A stretch of DNA of 64,000 bases, from assembly GCA_945888455.1 (NCBI GenBank), contig CAMCZV010000003.1, positions 90,758 through 154,757 on the forward strand, read 5' to 3'. A program made the position numbers and the translations under genes. Below the pieces are notes generated by a model. That model did no database searches. It had not been told where the DNA came from and saw nothing but the letters and a program-made list of their open reading frames with translations. Below, piece after piece: positions 1 to 8,212 of the stretch (position 1 is its first letter; each line of letters starts with the position of its first letter). The DNA is from Candidatus Finniella inopinata. GTDB taxonomy: Bacteria; Pseudomonadota; Alphaproteobacteria; Holosporales; Holosporaceae.

Positions 1-2
1 AG

Positions 3-197
3 GTGATTCAACAATGGAAAGATCAGGGGCGCATTATTTTGCTCTCTCATCACAATCGGTTGCGTGCATTGCAGCATTTTCCAGATACGTTGTTGCTGGC
101 TAGAAATCAGTATATATGCGGAACAAGTACGGATATTTTAACACCCGAACGTTGGCAATCCTTTCATGATTCCATTTGTTCCAGCCAGTGTTGCTAG
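3..197 (+). CDS. C-terminal fragment of a metal-type ABC transporter ATP-binding protein
   Basis: Only the last 64 residues are in the window; the frame is open to the left edge, so the GTG at position 3 need not be the start. The fragment carries an H-loop-like segment (LLSHH) followed by a TLLLAR stretch and an ILTPE motif near the end. These are typical of ATPases that power zinc/manganese uptake systems (ZnuC/MntB type). The protein would sit on the cytoplasmic face of the membrane and energise a permease encoded outside the window. The metal specificity is inferred and cannot be settled from this fragment. It ends 83 bases before pheT on the same strand. Confidence 0.6.
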   Translation: MIQQWKDQGRIILLSHHNRLRALQHFPDTLLLARNQYICGTSTDILTPERWQSFHDSICSSQCC

Positions 198-280
198 GCC
201 AGAATTTGTTGGGGTAACGGGCATGACTTTTCATGCGCTACATTTTATAATGACGAGAAGGTATGCATTTCTGAATCATC

Positions 281-2881
281 ATGAAAATTTTATGGAGCTG
301 GCTAAACGAGCACCTTTCTGTGACCCACAGCATTGATGAGGTGATATCGGGCTTAACGCATTCTGGAACAGAAACAGAGATGATTCCGGTATACTCTTGG
401 ACTGCTGGATTTCAAGTGGGCCATGTTTTATCCGTATCACCTCATCCCAATGCGGAACATTTACAGGTATGCACGGTAGATTTGGGTAACGGCACCATGG
501 CATCCATTGTTTGTGGGGCGCGCAATGTCAGAGCCCATTTAAAAACCATTGTGGCATTACCAGGATGTGTGCTGCCTGGCAGCCCCACCCCGCTGGCCAC
601 GTGCGTTCTGCGTGGTATCCCCAGTCATGGCATGTTGTGTTCTGCACGCGAATTATCCATGCAAGACATCTGGAAAGATACAGATGGTTTGATCGAATTG
701 CCAGAGGATACCCCTGTTGGCAAACCATTGCGTGATTTTTTGCCGCAAGATGATGGGTTATTGCAATTGAATGTCACACCCAATCGTGGGGATTTATTCA
801 GCCATCGCGGGGTGGCTCGGGAGTTGGTGGCCTTGGGGTTAGGGCACAAGAAAACAACGCTGACGGATCAATTTTTGTCCAATCCTGAATCCTATGCCAT
901 GGCTTTGCTGAATCCTGATGGTGTACAATTAACGGCAACGGGATGCCTGTTTTTTCAACTGTGTCAGATGGATCAGGTGGATCAAAAAGAAACGCCCCCT
1001 TTGATGAAACGCCGTTTGGTGGAATTATCTACAAAATTACACAGCTCTTGTGTGGATCTGACCAATTATATGGCCGAGGATACGGGGCAGCCCATGCATG
1101 TTTTTGATGCCGATGCCATTTCTGGCACGATTCAGGTGCGAAACAGCACAGAAGGTGAAATATTTTGTGCCCTAGATGGTGGAACCCATACGTTACCCAG
1201 TGGTTGCACGGTGATTTCTGATGCAGAGGGCATTTTATCTTTGGCGGGCATCATGGGGGGCATGCGTGGACGATGTCAGCCCACCACACGACGTATTTTA
1301 TTGGAAGCCGCGTGCTTTGATCCTGCTGGCATTGCACGTACAGGTCGATTAACGCGCATCAACAGTGCGTCTCGGGCTCGATTCGAGCGTGGTGTGGATC
1401 CGGCTCTATCCACCCCGGTTCTTGCCCAATCGGCCCAATGGGTTGGCCAGCATACGGGCGCTGTGACGGATGGGGTGTCGCGATGCGGTCAGCACACTGA
1501 TGCACGATCCATATCTTTTAACCCAAACGCTGTTTTTGAACGATGTGGGGTTTCCTTATCGCACAAAACCATCCGTACACGATTGGAAAATTGGGGTGCA
1601 CACATCCAGATCTCAGAAACACACGCCAGAACCAGCCCTTTGGCCGAAAAATCAGGGGAAAATTCCACCCCAAATACTCCATCGGCACCATTGCCAGAGT
1701 TAATCCCAGAGGGATCCCTGTGGACGGTCACCCCACCATCATGGCGCTGGGATTGGCAAGATTCATGGGATTGCGTTACGGAAACCTTGCGTGGGCAAGG
1801 TTATACAGAGGTTCCCATTACACCTTTTGGCAGAGAACCTGGGAACAAAACCACTTTCAACTCGATCAGCAAGGGATTGGCCCCTGTGGATTATGATCTG
1901 GCGCGATCCATGCGATCCTTTTGGATCACTATGGGTCTGTACGAGGCCGTAACGTGGTCGTTTGTTTCGGAATCCATGGCGCAACCCTTTTTTATGGGAA
2001 CAGAAGAATCATGGAATCAGTTGCATTTGTGTAATCCCTTATCCAAAGAATTGAGCGTTTTGCGTCCCAGCATCTTGCCCTCATTGGTTTCCGTTGCCCA
2101 ACATCATCAAAAATATGGACTGGCCTTTCAACCCATTTTTGAAATTGGTCCGCGATTTTTAGGCCTATCCCCAGAATCACAAGACGAACATTTGGCCGCA
2201 TTATGGCCCATCAAAAAATCGGAATCCTGGTTGCCCAACGACCCAAATGCACCAAAAGAATGGTCATTTTACGACATTAAGGCGATGGTTGATCGGTGCG
2301 TTACGGCACTAGGCATCACACATACATCATGGGTTCGTGCCCATCAGCCTTGGTATCATCCTGGTCGATCTGGTCAGTTGGTGCATCAAAGGGATGGTAA
2401 AGAGATGGTATTGGCCACCATTGGGCAACTGCATCCTCGTTTAAATATGCCATTTTTTGGTGCAGAGCTGTGTTTAAATGCATGGCAGCGTTCTGAAAAA
2501 AGTCCGGCCTATAGGGTTAAATCCTTGCAACCTGTGGGTAAAGATCTGTCCTTTTACATTTCAGATGCCCATTTGGTCGGTCATACCCTAGATGCAGTGC
2601 GTTCTTTGGATATACCAGAACTGGATCATATTCTGATTACGGACATGTTTAATGATGAGAAACGGGAGCCCAAGGATGGCGGTGGAAAAAGAGATAAGCC
2701 GGAATCAGAAGGGCACACCCGTTCCATCACCATCCGGTGTATTTTTCAACCCATTAGTGGGCCATTTTCCAGCAAAGAATTGCATGAATTAATGGTTGTT
2801 GTTGTACAGTGTGCCCAAAAAGACGGATGGATTTTACGGGGATCATTGGATGATATTGTGCCAGTAGCGCCAAATCCATGA
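281..2881 (+). CDS. pheT: Phenylalanine--tRNA ligase beta subunit
   Basis: PheT is the large subunit of the alpha2-beta2 enzyme that charges tRNA-Phe in the cytoplasm. At 866 residues it is somewhat longer than the usual ~800. In order one sees the N-terminal tRNA-binding OB domain (HPNAEHLQVC, residues ~50-60), the B3/B4 editing region (AGIMGG), B5, the catalytic-core-like region, and a C-terminal anticodon-binding domain with KDLSF. Hydrophilic insertions rich in Ser/Pro (near residues 450-475) and Lys/Asp/Gly (near residues 790-810) account for the extra length. Its stop overlaps the start of trmL as ATGA. The partner gene pheS lies about 36 kb away on the same strand rather than immediately upstream, which is unusual. 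Confidence 0.97.
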   Translation: MKILWSWLNEHLSVTHSIDEVISGLTHSGTETEMIPVYSWTAGFQVGHVLSVSPHPNAEHLQVCTVDLGNGTMASIVCGARNVRAHLKTIVALPGCVLPGSPTPLATCVLRGIPSHGMLCSARELSMQDIWKDTDGLIELPEDTPVGKPLRDFLPQDDGLLQLNVTPNRGDLFSHRGVARELVALGLGHKKTTLTDQFLSNPESYAMALLNPDGVQLTATGCLFFQLCQMDQVDQKETPPLMKRRLVELSTKLHSSCVDLTNYMAEDTGQPMHVFDADAISGTIQVRNSTEGEIFCALDGGTHTLPSGCTVISDAEGILSLAGIMGGMRGRCQPTTRRILLEAACFDPAGIARTGRLTRINSASRARFERGVDPALSTPVLAQSAQWVGQHTGAVTDGVSRCGQHTDARSISFNPNAVFERCGVSLSHKTIRTRLENWGAHIQISETHARTSPLAEKSGENSTPNTPSAPLPELIPEGSLWTVTPPSWRWDWQDSWDCVTETLRGQGYTEVPITPFGREPGNKTTFNSISKGLAPVDYDLARSMRSFWITMGLYEAVTWSFVSESMAQPFFMGTEESWNQLHLCNPLSKELSVLRPSILPSLVSVAQHHQKYGLAFQPIFEIGPRFLGLSPESQDEHLAALWPIKKSESWLPNDPNAPKEWSFYDIKAMVDRCVTALGITHTSWVRAHQPWYHPGRSGQLVHQRDGKEMVLATIGQLHPRLNMPFFGAELCLNAWQRSEKSPAYRVKSLQPVGKDLSFYISDAHLVGHTLDAVRSLDIPELDHILITDMFNDEKREPKDGGGKRDKPESEGHTRSITIRCIFQPISGPFSSKELHELMVVVVQCAQKDGWILRGSLDDIVPVAPNP

Positions 2882-3489
2882 CAAAATCTGATAGGGCATC
2901 GTCTGATAGGGCATCGTCTGAACATTTGATGACACACTTAGCACAGCCCATTGATCCTCTTGATCTGCCGGGTTCAGAGCATCAGCAGGGGTCTGGCTCT
3001 TTAAGTAAGACCATTTCTCTGCAAAACTCTATTACTTGTGTATTATATCAACCAGAAATTCCGGGCAACACCGGAACATTAATGCGTCTAGCGGCCTGTT
3101 GGAATGCGCCATTGGTTTTGATTGGTCCATTGGGATTTGTGTGGTCGGATAAACATTTAAAACGGGCCAGCATGGATTATGCCCAATATTGTAAACCCAC
3201 TATTCACGATTCGTGGTCGGATTATCAAAACCACTGGGCAAACGCACCACACCGGACCATTGCCGTCGTGCCGCGCGAAGGGGTGTCATACAGAGACTTT
3301 GTTTTTCAGCCAAGCGATCACCTGATCATGGGGTCAGAAAGTTGTGGACTGCCCCGAAGGATCATTTCTGAATGCGACCACAGCATTCACATTCCTATGC
3401 AGCCGTCCGCTCGATCCATGAATTTGGCCATTGCGGGGGCCCTTGTGTGGGCAGAGGGTTTGTTTAAAACCCAAAACCCATGTGTTTAA
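2878..3489 (+). CDS. trmL: tRNA (cytidine(34)-2'-O)-methyltransferase, SPOUT family
   Basis: This SPOUT-class enzyme uses S-adenosylmethionine to methylate the wobble nucleotide ribose of some leucine tRNAs. Motifs visible are the N-terminal PEIPGNTG, then MGSESCGLP, and the C-terminal knot segment RSMNLAIAGAL. The catalytic core begins only at about residue 55, so the 203-residue product has an N-terminal extension over the usual ~155. The extension is encoded partly by a 15-base tandem repeat. The ATG at 2878 overlaps the pheT stop and suggests translational coupling. A later ATG at 2929 would shorten the extension. Confidence 0.92.
   Translation: MTKSDRASSDRASSEHLMTHLAQPIDPLDLPGSEHQQGSGSLSKTISLQNSITCVLYQPEIPGNTGTLMRLAACWNAPLVLIGPLGFVWSDKHLKRASMDYAQYCKPTIHDSWSDYQNHWANAPHRTIAVVPREGVSYRDFVFQPSDHLIMGSESCGLPRRIISECDHSIHIPMQPSARSMNLAIAGALVWAEGLFKTQNPCV
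2887..2920 (+). repeat. 15-bp tandem repeat inside the trmL 5' end
   Basis: The unit tctgatagggcatcg occurs twice in full (2887-2901 and 2902-2916) and then begins a third time. Because the unit is a multiple of three it keeps the reading frame and encodes a repeated SDRAS peptide in the non-conserved extension of TrmL. Confidence 0.9.
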
Positions 3490-3521
3490 TATCCCCCTTT
3501 CTGCAACCATTTTTCAGGAAA

Positions 3522-3537
3522 GCCCCAAAAAAGGGGC
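3522..3537. terminator. Hairpin between convergent trmL and hypothetical gene
   Basis: A perfect 5-bp GC stem (gcccc / ggggc) closes a six-A loop in the 67-base gap between two convergent genes. No long T tract follows on either strand, so it is only a plausible bidirectional terminator. Confidence 0.35.
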
Positions 3538-3556
3538 AAGGAAAAAAGGGCGCCAA

Positions 3557-4633
3557 TTAATCTGTCGTCATATCGTTAAATTTTGCCGTTTTGAAAAAAT
3601 CTGAGGTCTGGTTTTGATCTGTTTCCATTGGATTTTGAATAAAATGATCTGACAAATCCGTACGATTCTCATTGTTCTTGGAACCTCTATCATCCTCATT
3701 CCCTTTGGTCTGCCACGTGGTTTTCTCTTTTAAAGAAGAATCTGCATCATGCTTTTTGATCAATTTCCCATACTTGGTTTTCCAACCGGGCTCTGTGATC
3801 AGGTCACCTTTTTTGCCACCAAACAATTCCATATAATAGACCCATTTGTCTTTTTTGTTTTTAAACATAAAACCAAACACGGATTCTTGATTTTTTTTAA
3901 CCAATCGTTTTTTAATGGCCCCACGAACGGTTTTCTTTGTACAGGTAAAACGCGTGACCTCTTTTCCATCAATGCTTAGGATACTCTTTTCAACTTTTGA
4001 AAACGTAACCTTTGGTGCAAACTTTTGTTTTGCCTGGGGCGCAGCACCTTTTTTCTTAACCTCTTCCTTACTCTTTGCCCCCTTCTTAGTATTTGCCGCC
4101 TCTTTTTTTGTATTTTCTTCTTGACCCTTTTTCAGATTATTTTTTTCGAATATTTTCTTGATCAGTCCAGGTATGGCCGTATCAGATTGTACATTTTTAT
4201 TCAGCATGCCCAACACTGTTTTTGCAGGGTTTACATCACAAGCATCATATATTTTCTCTGCGATTTTTTCATAAGATTCGCGGGGGTTCAGGGGAATATC
4301 TATGGCCTTTTTACCGTCCAGAACATATAATTTGCGCCCGATCTTGATCAGAATTACATTTTTGATGGGACACTCTAACCAATCGATCTGTCCTGTTTTT
4401 CCGTTGTTTTTGAATAGCTTTTTAAGGGCTTTTTTCTCTATTTTCTCTAAATTTTTTTGGTTTAGGTCTTTGACGTTACATACAAAACCCCTTGTTTTAA
4501 AGTCGGTTTTTTTTCTTTTTGCGAAGTTTTTCTCTTCTTTTTGCACCGATTCTTTACAAAAAACCGGTGCAATGGCGAAAATATTCATTACAAAAAATAA
4601 AAACACCCATCTATACTCAACCTGATTAAACAT
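3557..4633 (-). CDS. Lysine-rich secreted protein of unknown function
   Basis: I do not recognise a family. The 358-residue product starts with a hydrophobic export signal (residues ~10-26, ending near VFCKES), so it is probably exported through Sec. The rest is very rich in lysine. A central linker (roughly residues 165-205) is low-complexity Lys/Glu/Ala, separating two better-structured halves, each holding a short beta-like segment followed by DGK (LYVLDGKKAID and ILSIDGKEVTR). The C-terminal 60 residues are polar and probably disordered. It lies 75 bases downstream of the 777-residue secreted protein on the same strand, so they may share a transcript. No transmembrane segment beyond the signal is visible. 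Confidence 0.75.
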   Translation of the reverse strand: MFNQVEYRWVFLFFVMNIFAIAPVFCKESVQKEEKNFAKRKKTDFKTRGFVCNVKDLNQKNLEKIEKKALKKLFKNNGKTGQIDWLECPIKNVILIKIGRKLYVLDGKKAIDIPLNPRESYEKIAEKIYDACDVNPAKTVLGMLNKNVQSDTAIPGLIKKIFEKNNLKKGQEENTKKEAANTKKGAKSKEEVKKKGAAPQAKQKFAPKVTFSKVEKSILSIDGKEVTRFTCTKKTVRGAIKKRLVKKNQESVFGFMFKNKKDKWVYYMELFGGKKGDLITEPGWKTKYGKLIKKHDADSSLKEKTTWQTKGNEDDRGSKNNENRTDLSDHFIQNPMETDQNQTSDFFKTAKFNDMTTD

Positions 4634-4708
4634 TAAAAAATCCTGAAATTTGTCTCCTTTTCTTTATTATAGTATTTTTTAAATCTTTTGCAAAAAAATA
4701 TACAATCA

Positions 4709-7042
4709 TCAGTCCTGGCTTGTATCAGCCAAATGCCAAGGTTCAGTCAATTCAGCATAATTAACCACCTCACCATCATTGTTTACTGGATTCGTAGCTG
4801 AATCCCGATGAATAACAGAAATCAAATTGGATGCATTATGCAATTGTTGATTTTTAACCAAGCATGCAAAGTCACGGCCCAGATCTTTTTCTAAATATCT
4901 ACGCATTCCATCTGTAATCTCTGCCGATCCTTTACGCCCAGCCTCAGAATCGCAGACACGACCAACCACAATACCGATGGGAGGACTTCCTGGATTCTTT
5001 AATTGATCTGAAAATCCATATTTAATCATGCCTTTTATCTTGTTGTTGCATTCTAAAATCAGAGTACCGACTTTAAATGGAACACCATCTATATATTTAC
5101 CCTCTAAATGGGTGTGGTCCAATTTTTTACCCGTTCGCATCAACAGCTCGACGTTCAAATGACTCAAAACTTCTTGCTCTGTGGCATCATTTTTCAGATT
5201 CAGTCGCACATGAAAATCTGTAAAGTTCTTGTCAAAAATTTTCCATGCTTTGTAAAAAACATCTGCAATGGCAATGGGTGTCTTATCTTTTTTGATCTGA
5301 CCAAAACTGATGGTCCGCCCTGCGTCGTGGGCAAAACCATATATGCCTTTTTCCCCAATGCACCATTGTATCGTCCACCCATTAATATGGACTTCTTTTT
5401 GTTTTACTTTCTTCGTATGCCATGCGCCTTCTTCTATACCTTTGGACATGCGCTTGATTTCGTCTGTCCATTTTATGCCTGATTGATCTTTGCCACAGGC
5501 ATAAAATTCTCCATTTTCCAAAATACGGGTATGTTCATCCGGAGACATCTTAAAATGAATCCCTGTATGATTAACTGGGGAACTATTGTTCCTATTGTTG
5601 CACCAACTATCGTCATAGATACAGTCTGTACCTGGCATAAATTTAATATCGGTATAGATTAAGCGCTGATTTTCGTATTGATTCTCGATTTTATCAATTA
5701 AACCCCGCTGATCTTCAGGAAGTGCATCAATCACTTTTAATCGATAATTTCTTAGTTTTTTCCAAACCCACAGGGAAAAGTCATCATCCATAGGCTCATC
5801 TTCATTTTCCAGGAATCCATAATCTACATACACATAATACGATCCTATAGGGTCGGGTAAATCATTAAAATTCTTCTTGCGAGAGATGCCAAATCGCAAA
5901 CATCCTGTTGGGGGCTTGTTCAAAGCACCCATATCAAATTTTATAAGGTTTATCCTATTAGGGATGTAGGGACCCGCCACAGGATGCGCCCCATCCAGCG
6001 ACATAGCCTTCATAGCTCTACCCACCCGCTTAACATGCCCAGGACGAGATTGTAGCAAGTCTTTTCGACTATCCTCAAAAAACACAGCCTCCTCGTTTTC
6101 AGACTCTGGATCATATTTCCACACGATCTCTTTGCTAGAAACGGGACGCTTAAGGGCTTTTGATAGGGCTTGTATTAGGGCAAGCTGTGCCATTTCTTTG
6201 CCTTTGATCACCTGAGAAAAGGTATACACCTTTAATGCAGGATCTTTTTTCTGTAAGGCTATACATAAAATGTCTTTTAATGAGAGTTGGGCAACACCAG
6301 AGGGAACGATCTTTTTCCATTGTACAACGGTAATGGTTTTATTGTCCTTGGTTCCAGCGGCATAAACACCTTTAGGGGTTTCTTGCGCGGAAAACGCCCA
6401 TCCATTAATCGTAATCTTTTGATTTTTTTTTGCACTTTTACTCTGTTTTAACATATTCCTAAATTCGTCCAAAGTGACAACATCATCGTAAAGTTCAGCT
6501 TCAATATCGTGCTTTTTATTTTCTTTGGAAAATGTTTTCAAATATCCAATTTCGATCCTCTCACCTCTTAAAATATTCTTGTGAGTTTCTTTATCAATCG
6601 GAACCTTTTGAATGCGTGGAATATCATCCTTGCTGATAACACTTCCCGTTTTATGATCCACCCAAACATCGGCGGGGATATGCTTGGATCGACCAATCTT
6701 ACAATCTGCACTAACCGGTACATATTCTCCGGAACCTGAAGGTTCTAGACCCAGCTTTCTGGTTTGATTTGATTTGGAAACCATATGCGTATTCGGGCCA
6801 CCTGGTCTCGCTCTTGAAAAAAATGTAAAAAATTGGACCCACTCCCATTGATCTGGTATCTTTTTCGGTTTAATTTTCGATCTACTTCTGGATCTATTAT
6901 TTCTATATTTCGATCTACTTCTGGATTTACTTCTGGATCTACTGCTCGTTTGTACAGCAGCATCTTCCGAAAGCGCTTCTTCCGCAATCACAGGACTGAT
7001 AAAACCCAGCAAACTGCTAAAAATCCATAACCAAGAGTACAT
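4709..7042 (-). CDS. Secreted multi-module protein with an Arg/Ser-rich tract; novel repeat module
   Basis: This 777-residue protein has a clear signal peptide (residues 1-20, ending VIAEE) followed by an Arg/Ser-rich tract of about 25 residues (near residues 34-58) that resembles a eukaryotic RS domain. Two copies of one module follow, starting near residues 212 and 553. Each opens with INGW, then a GxYAxG/GIYGF turn, a TI..(F)GQ-like strand, a helix, and closes with a (K)YGFSD-like or RFGIS motif about 130 residues later. I know of no named domain that matches. Related modules occur in the two short broken genes just upstream (7283-7976). The role is unknown; export and position suggest an envelope or host-facing protein, which is inference. 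Confidence 0.8.
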   Translation of the reverse strand: MYSWLWIFSSLLGFISPVIAEEALSEDAAVQTSSRSRSKSRSRSKYRNNRSRSRSKIKPKKIPDQWEWVQFFTFFSRARPGGPNTHMVSKSNQTRKLGLEPSGSGEYVPVSADCKIGRSKHIPADVWVDHKTGSVISKDDIPRIQKVPIDKETHKNILRGERIEIGYLKTFSKENKKHDIEAELYDDVVTLDEFRNMLKQSKSAKKNQKITINGWAFSAQETPKGVYAAGTKDNKTITVVQWKKIVPSGVAQLSLKDILCIALQKKDPALKVYTFSQVIKGKEMAQLALIQALSKALKRPVSSKEIVWKYDPESENEEAVFFEDSRKDLLQSRPGHVKRVGRAMKAMSLDGAHPVAGPYIPNRINLIKFDMGALNKPPTGCLRFGISRKKNFNDLPDPIGSYYVYVDYGFLENEDEPMDDDFSLWVWKKLRNYRLKVIDALPEDQRGLIDKIENQYENQRLIYTDIKFMPGTDCIYDDSWCNNRNNSSPVNHTGIHFKMSPDEHTRILENGEFYACGKDQSGIKWTDEIKRMSKGIEEGAWHTKKVKQKEVHINGWTIQWCIGEKGIYGFAHDAGRTISFGQIKKDKTPIAIADVFYKAWKIFDKNFTDFHVRLNLKNDATEQEVLSHLNVELLMRTGKKLDHTHLEGKYIDGVPFKVGTLILECNNKIKGMIKYGFSDQLKNPGSPPIGIVVGRVCDSEAGRKGSAEITDGMRRYLEKDLGRDFACLVKNQQLHNASNLISVIHRDSATNPVNNDGEVVNYAELTEPWHLADTSQD

Positions 7043-7192
7043 TGTTTATCCTTTAAGGGGTACAGCGATGCTCTAAGAATAGCAATCAAATATTTTTTTT
7101 AAATAAAAATCACATGAAAAATGTCAATGTCAAACCGTACAGTATTGGATGCGGTTTTTTATATCTATGGGGGTTTCTTATCAATGCCAGGG

Positions 7193-7265
7193 TGCCAGAT
7201 GTCGGAATCGAACCAACGACCTACTGATTACAAATCAGCCGTTCTGTTCTCTAAGCGCATCCGGC
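7193..7265 (-). pseudogene. Decayed full-length copy of tRNA-Thr(UGU)
   Basis: This stretch has the same 73-nt length as the intact tRNA-Thr at 8096-8168. It keeps the acceptor stem (with one change giving a G-T pair), the anticodon arm with TGT, and the whole T arm. Its D arm is wrecked: U8 is lost, the G18-G19 pair of the loop is replaced by A residues, and the D stem no longer pairs. No promoter is visible on its 5' side, unlike the intact gene. I call it a pseudogene; a hypomodified functional tRNA is unlikely without U8 and a D arm. Confidence 0.8.
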
Positions 7266-7282
7266 CCTTCTTATGCTGTTTC

Positions 7283-7756
7283 TTATGCTTTTTTCTGTAT
7301 TTTTTCTAAAAAATCACCACACGTTAATTTATCAGGAAAATCAGATATTCCATATTTTAAAATACCTTTTATGACGCCAGAAGATTTTAACAAAATATCA
7401 ACTGTTCTATAATGAAGGTGACCATCATAGGTATAATGATCGAATGAACTATCATCCATTATCTTTCCTGTCATTACGAACAAATCAGCATTCACCAGGT
7501 CTATGATTTGGTGAAATTCTTCATGGTGATTTAGGGTTACTAAGAAGCGCTTTCTTTTAAAACGATTGCGATTACCCATTTTCAATGCCTTATGAAACAT
7601 TTCCTCCAGCGTCATTTTTTCATCATTTCTGCACGTTGGCGATTGGCCAAATTCAACAATGACCCCATCTTTCTCGGCAACGCCAACAGTTGCAAGAATC
7701 GTGCTGTTAAGAAGATTAAGATCGGATAATGATAGAACGGTCCATCCATCAATCAT
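7283..7756 (-). pseudogene. Broken paralogue of the INGW-module secreted protein (C-terminal module)
   Basis: This 157-residue frame begins right at the module's signature (MIDGW) and runs through FGQ, a helix, a TGKIMDD segment, YDGHLHY and KGILKYGISDF. It lines up with residues ~553-680 of the 777-residue protein. It has no signal peptide. Its ATG overlaps the stop of the next upstream frame as ATGATTGA, so it could be translated by coupling, but without an export signal it looks like a remnant of a larger secreted gene. It ends 17 bases before the decayed tRNA-Thr copy. If functional it would be a cytoplasmic single-module protein. Confidence 0.6.
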
Positions 7757-7976
7757 TTTTAAATCCTAAAGCATACACAGTGCCAGCGGTCACTTTAATT
7801 GAAAATACCCATCCTTGTATTTTGTAAGGCGTACATTCCATGTAAGGCATGCCTTCGTCCTCTCTTTCTTCCTCTGCTTCTCCTTTTTCCTGAAAAAACA
7901 TACCCATATCTGGCAAACCATGATGGCCCAGCACTGCTCTGCCATCCTTTGATTGAACATTTGTCGTTATGGGCAA
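7749..7976 (-). pseudogene. Broken paralogue of the INGW-module secreted protein (N-terminal part)
   Basis: This frame of 75 residues, apparently from a TTG, has a Glu-rich middle and ends with YKIQGWVFSIKV followed by GTVYALGFKND. That is the opening of the same module seen in the 777-residue protein (INGWAFS, GVYAAGTKDN). The frame stops abruptly about 25 residues into the module. A stop codon lies just upstream in frame and there is no signal peptide, so the 5' end is also missing. Read with 7283-7756, it looks like a two-module gene that has lost its 5' end and the body of its first module. Confidence 0.5.
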
Positions 7977-8095
7977 ACACCCAATCTTTTATAGTAATTT
8001 ACGCCGTATTATTATAAGAATTTGATTGCTTTAAATGATACAATCAATTGTATAAAAAATAGATTTATGAATTGTTTTTTTGGTAAAAAATGGGG

Positions 8096-8168
8096 TGCCG
8101 GATGTCGGAATCGAACCAACGACCTACTGATTACAAATCAGCCGCTCTACCATCTGAGCTAATCCGGC
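8096..8168 (-). tRNA. tRNA-Thr (anticodon TGT)
   Basis: A complete cloverleaf is visible on the minus strand: a 7-bp acceptor stem GCCGGAT/ATCCGGC, D stem GCTC/GAGC, anticodon stem with loop TTTGTAA (anticodon TGT), a 5-base variable region and T arm with TTCGATT. The discriminator is A and CCA is not encoded. It reads threonine ACA codons. A strong promoter lies directly upstream in the gap after the CorC-like gene. Confidence 0.97.
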
Positions 8169-8179
8169 CATATTTCTTT

Positions 8180-8209
8180 ATTATACTGCGATGATAATCG
8201 TTTTGACAA
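8180..8209 (-). promoter_or_regulatory. Sigma-70-type promoter of tRNA-Thr
   Basis: On the minus strand there is TTGTCA (5 of 6 to the -35 consensus), an 18-base spacer and a perfect TATAAT. The -10 box ends 11 bases before the tRNA 5' end. It starts just past the stop of the CorC-like gene, so the tRNA has its own promoter. Confidence 0.7.
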
Positions 8210-8212
8210 GAC

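Noticed and set aside
7193..8168. A prophage or integrative element inserted at tRNA-Thr
   Set aside because: There is no integrase or mobility gene, the segment is under 1 kb, and the second copy keeps a full-length tRNA outline, so simple duplication is the better reading.
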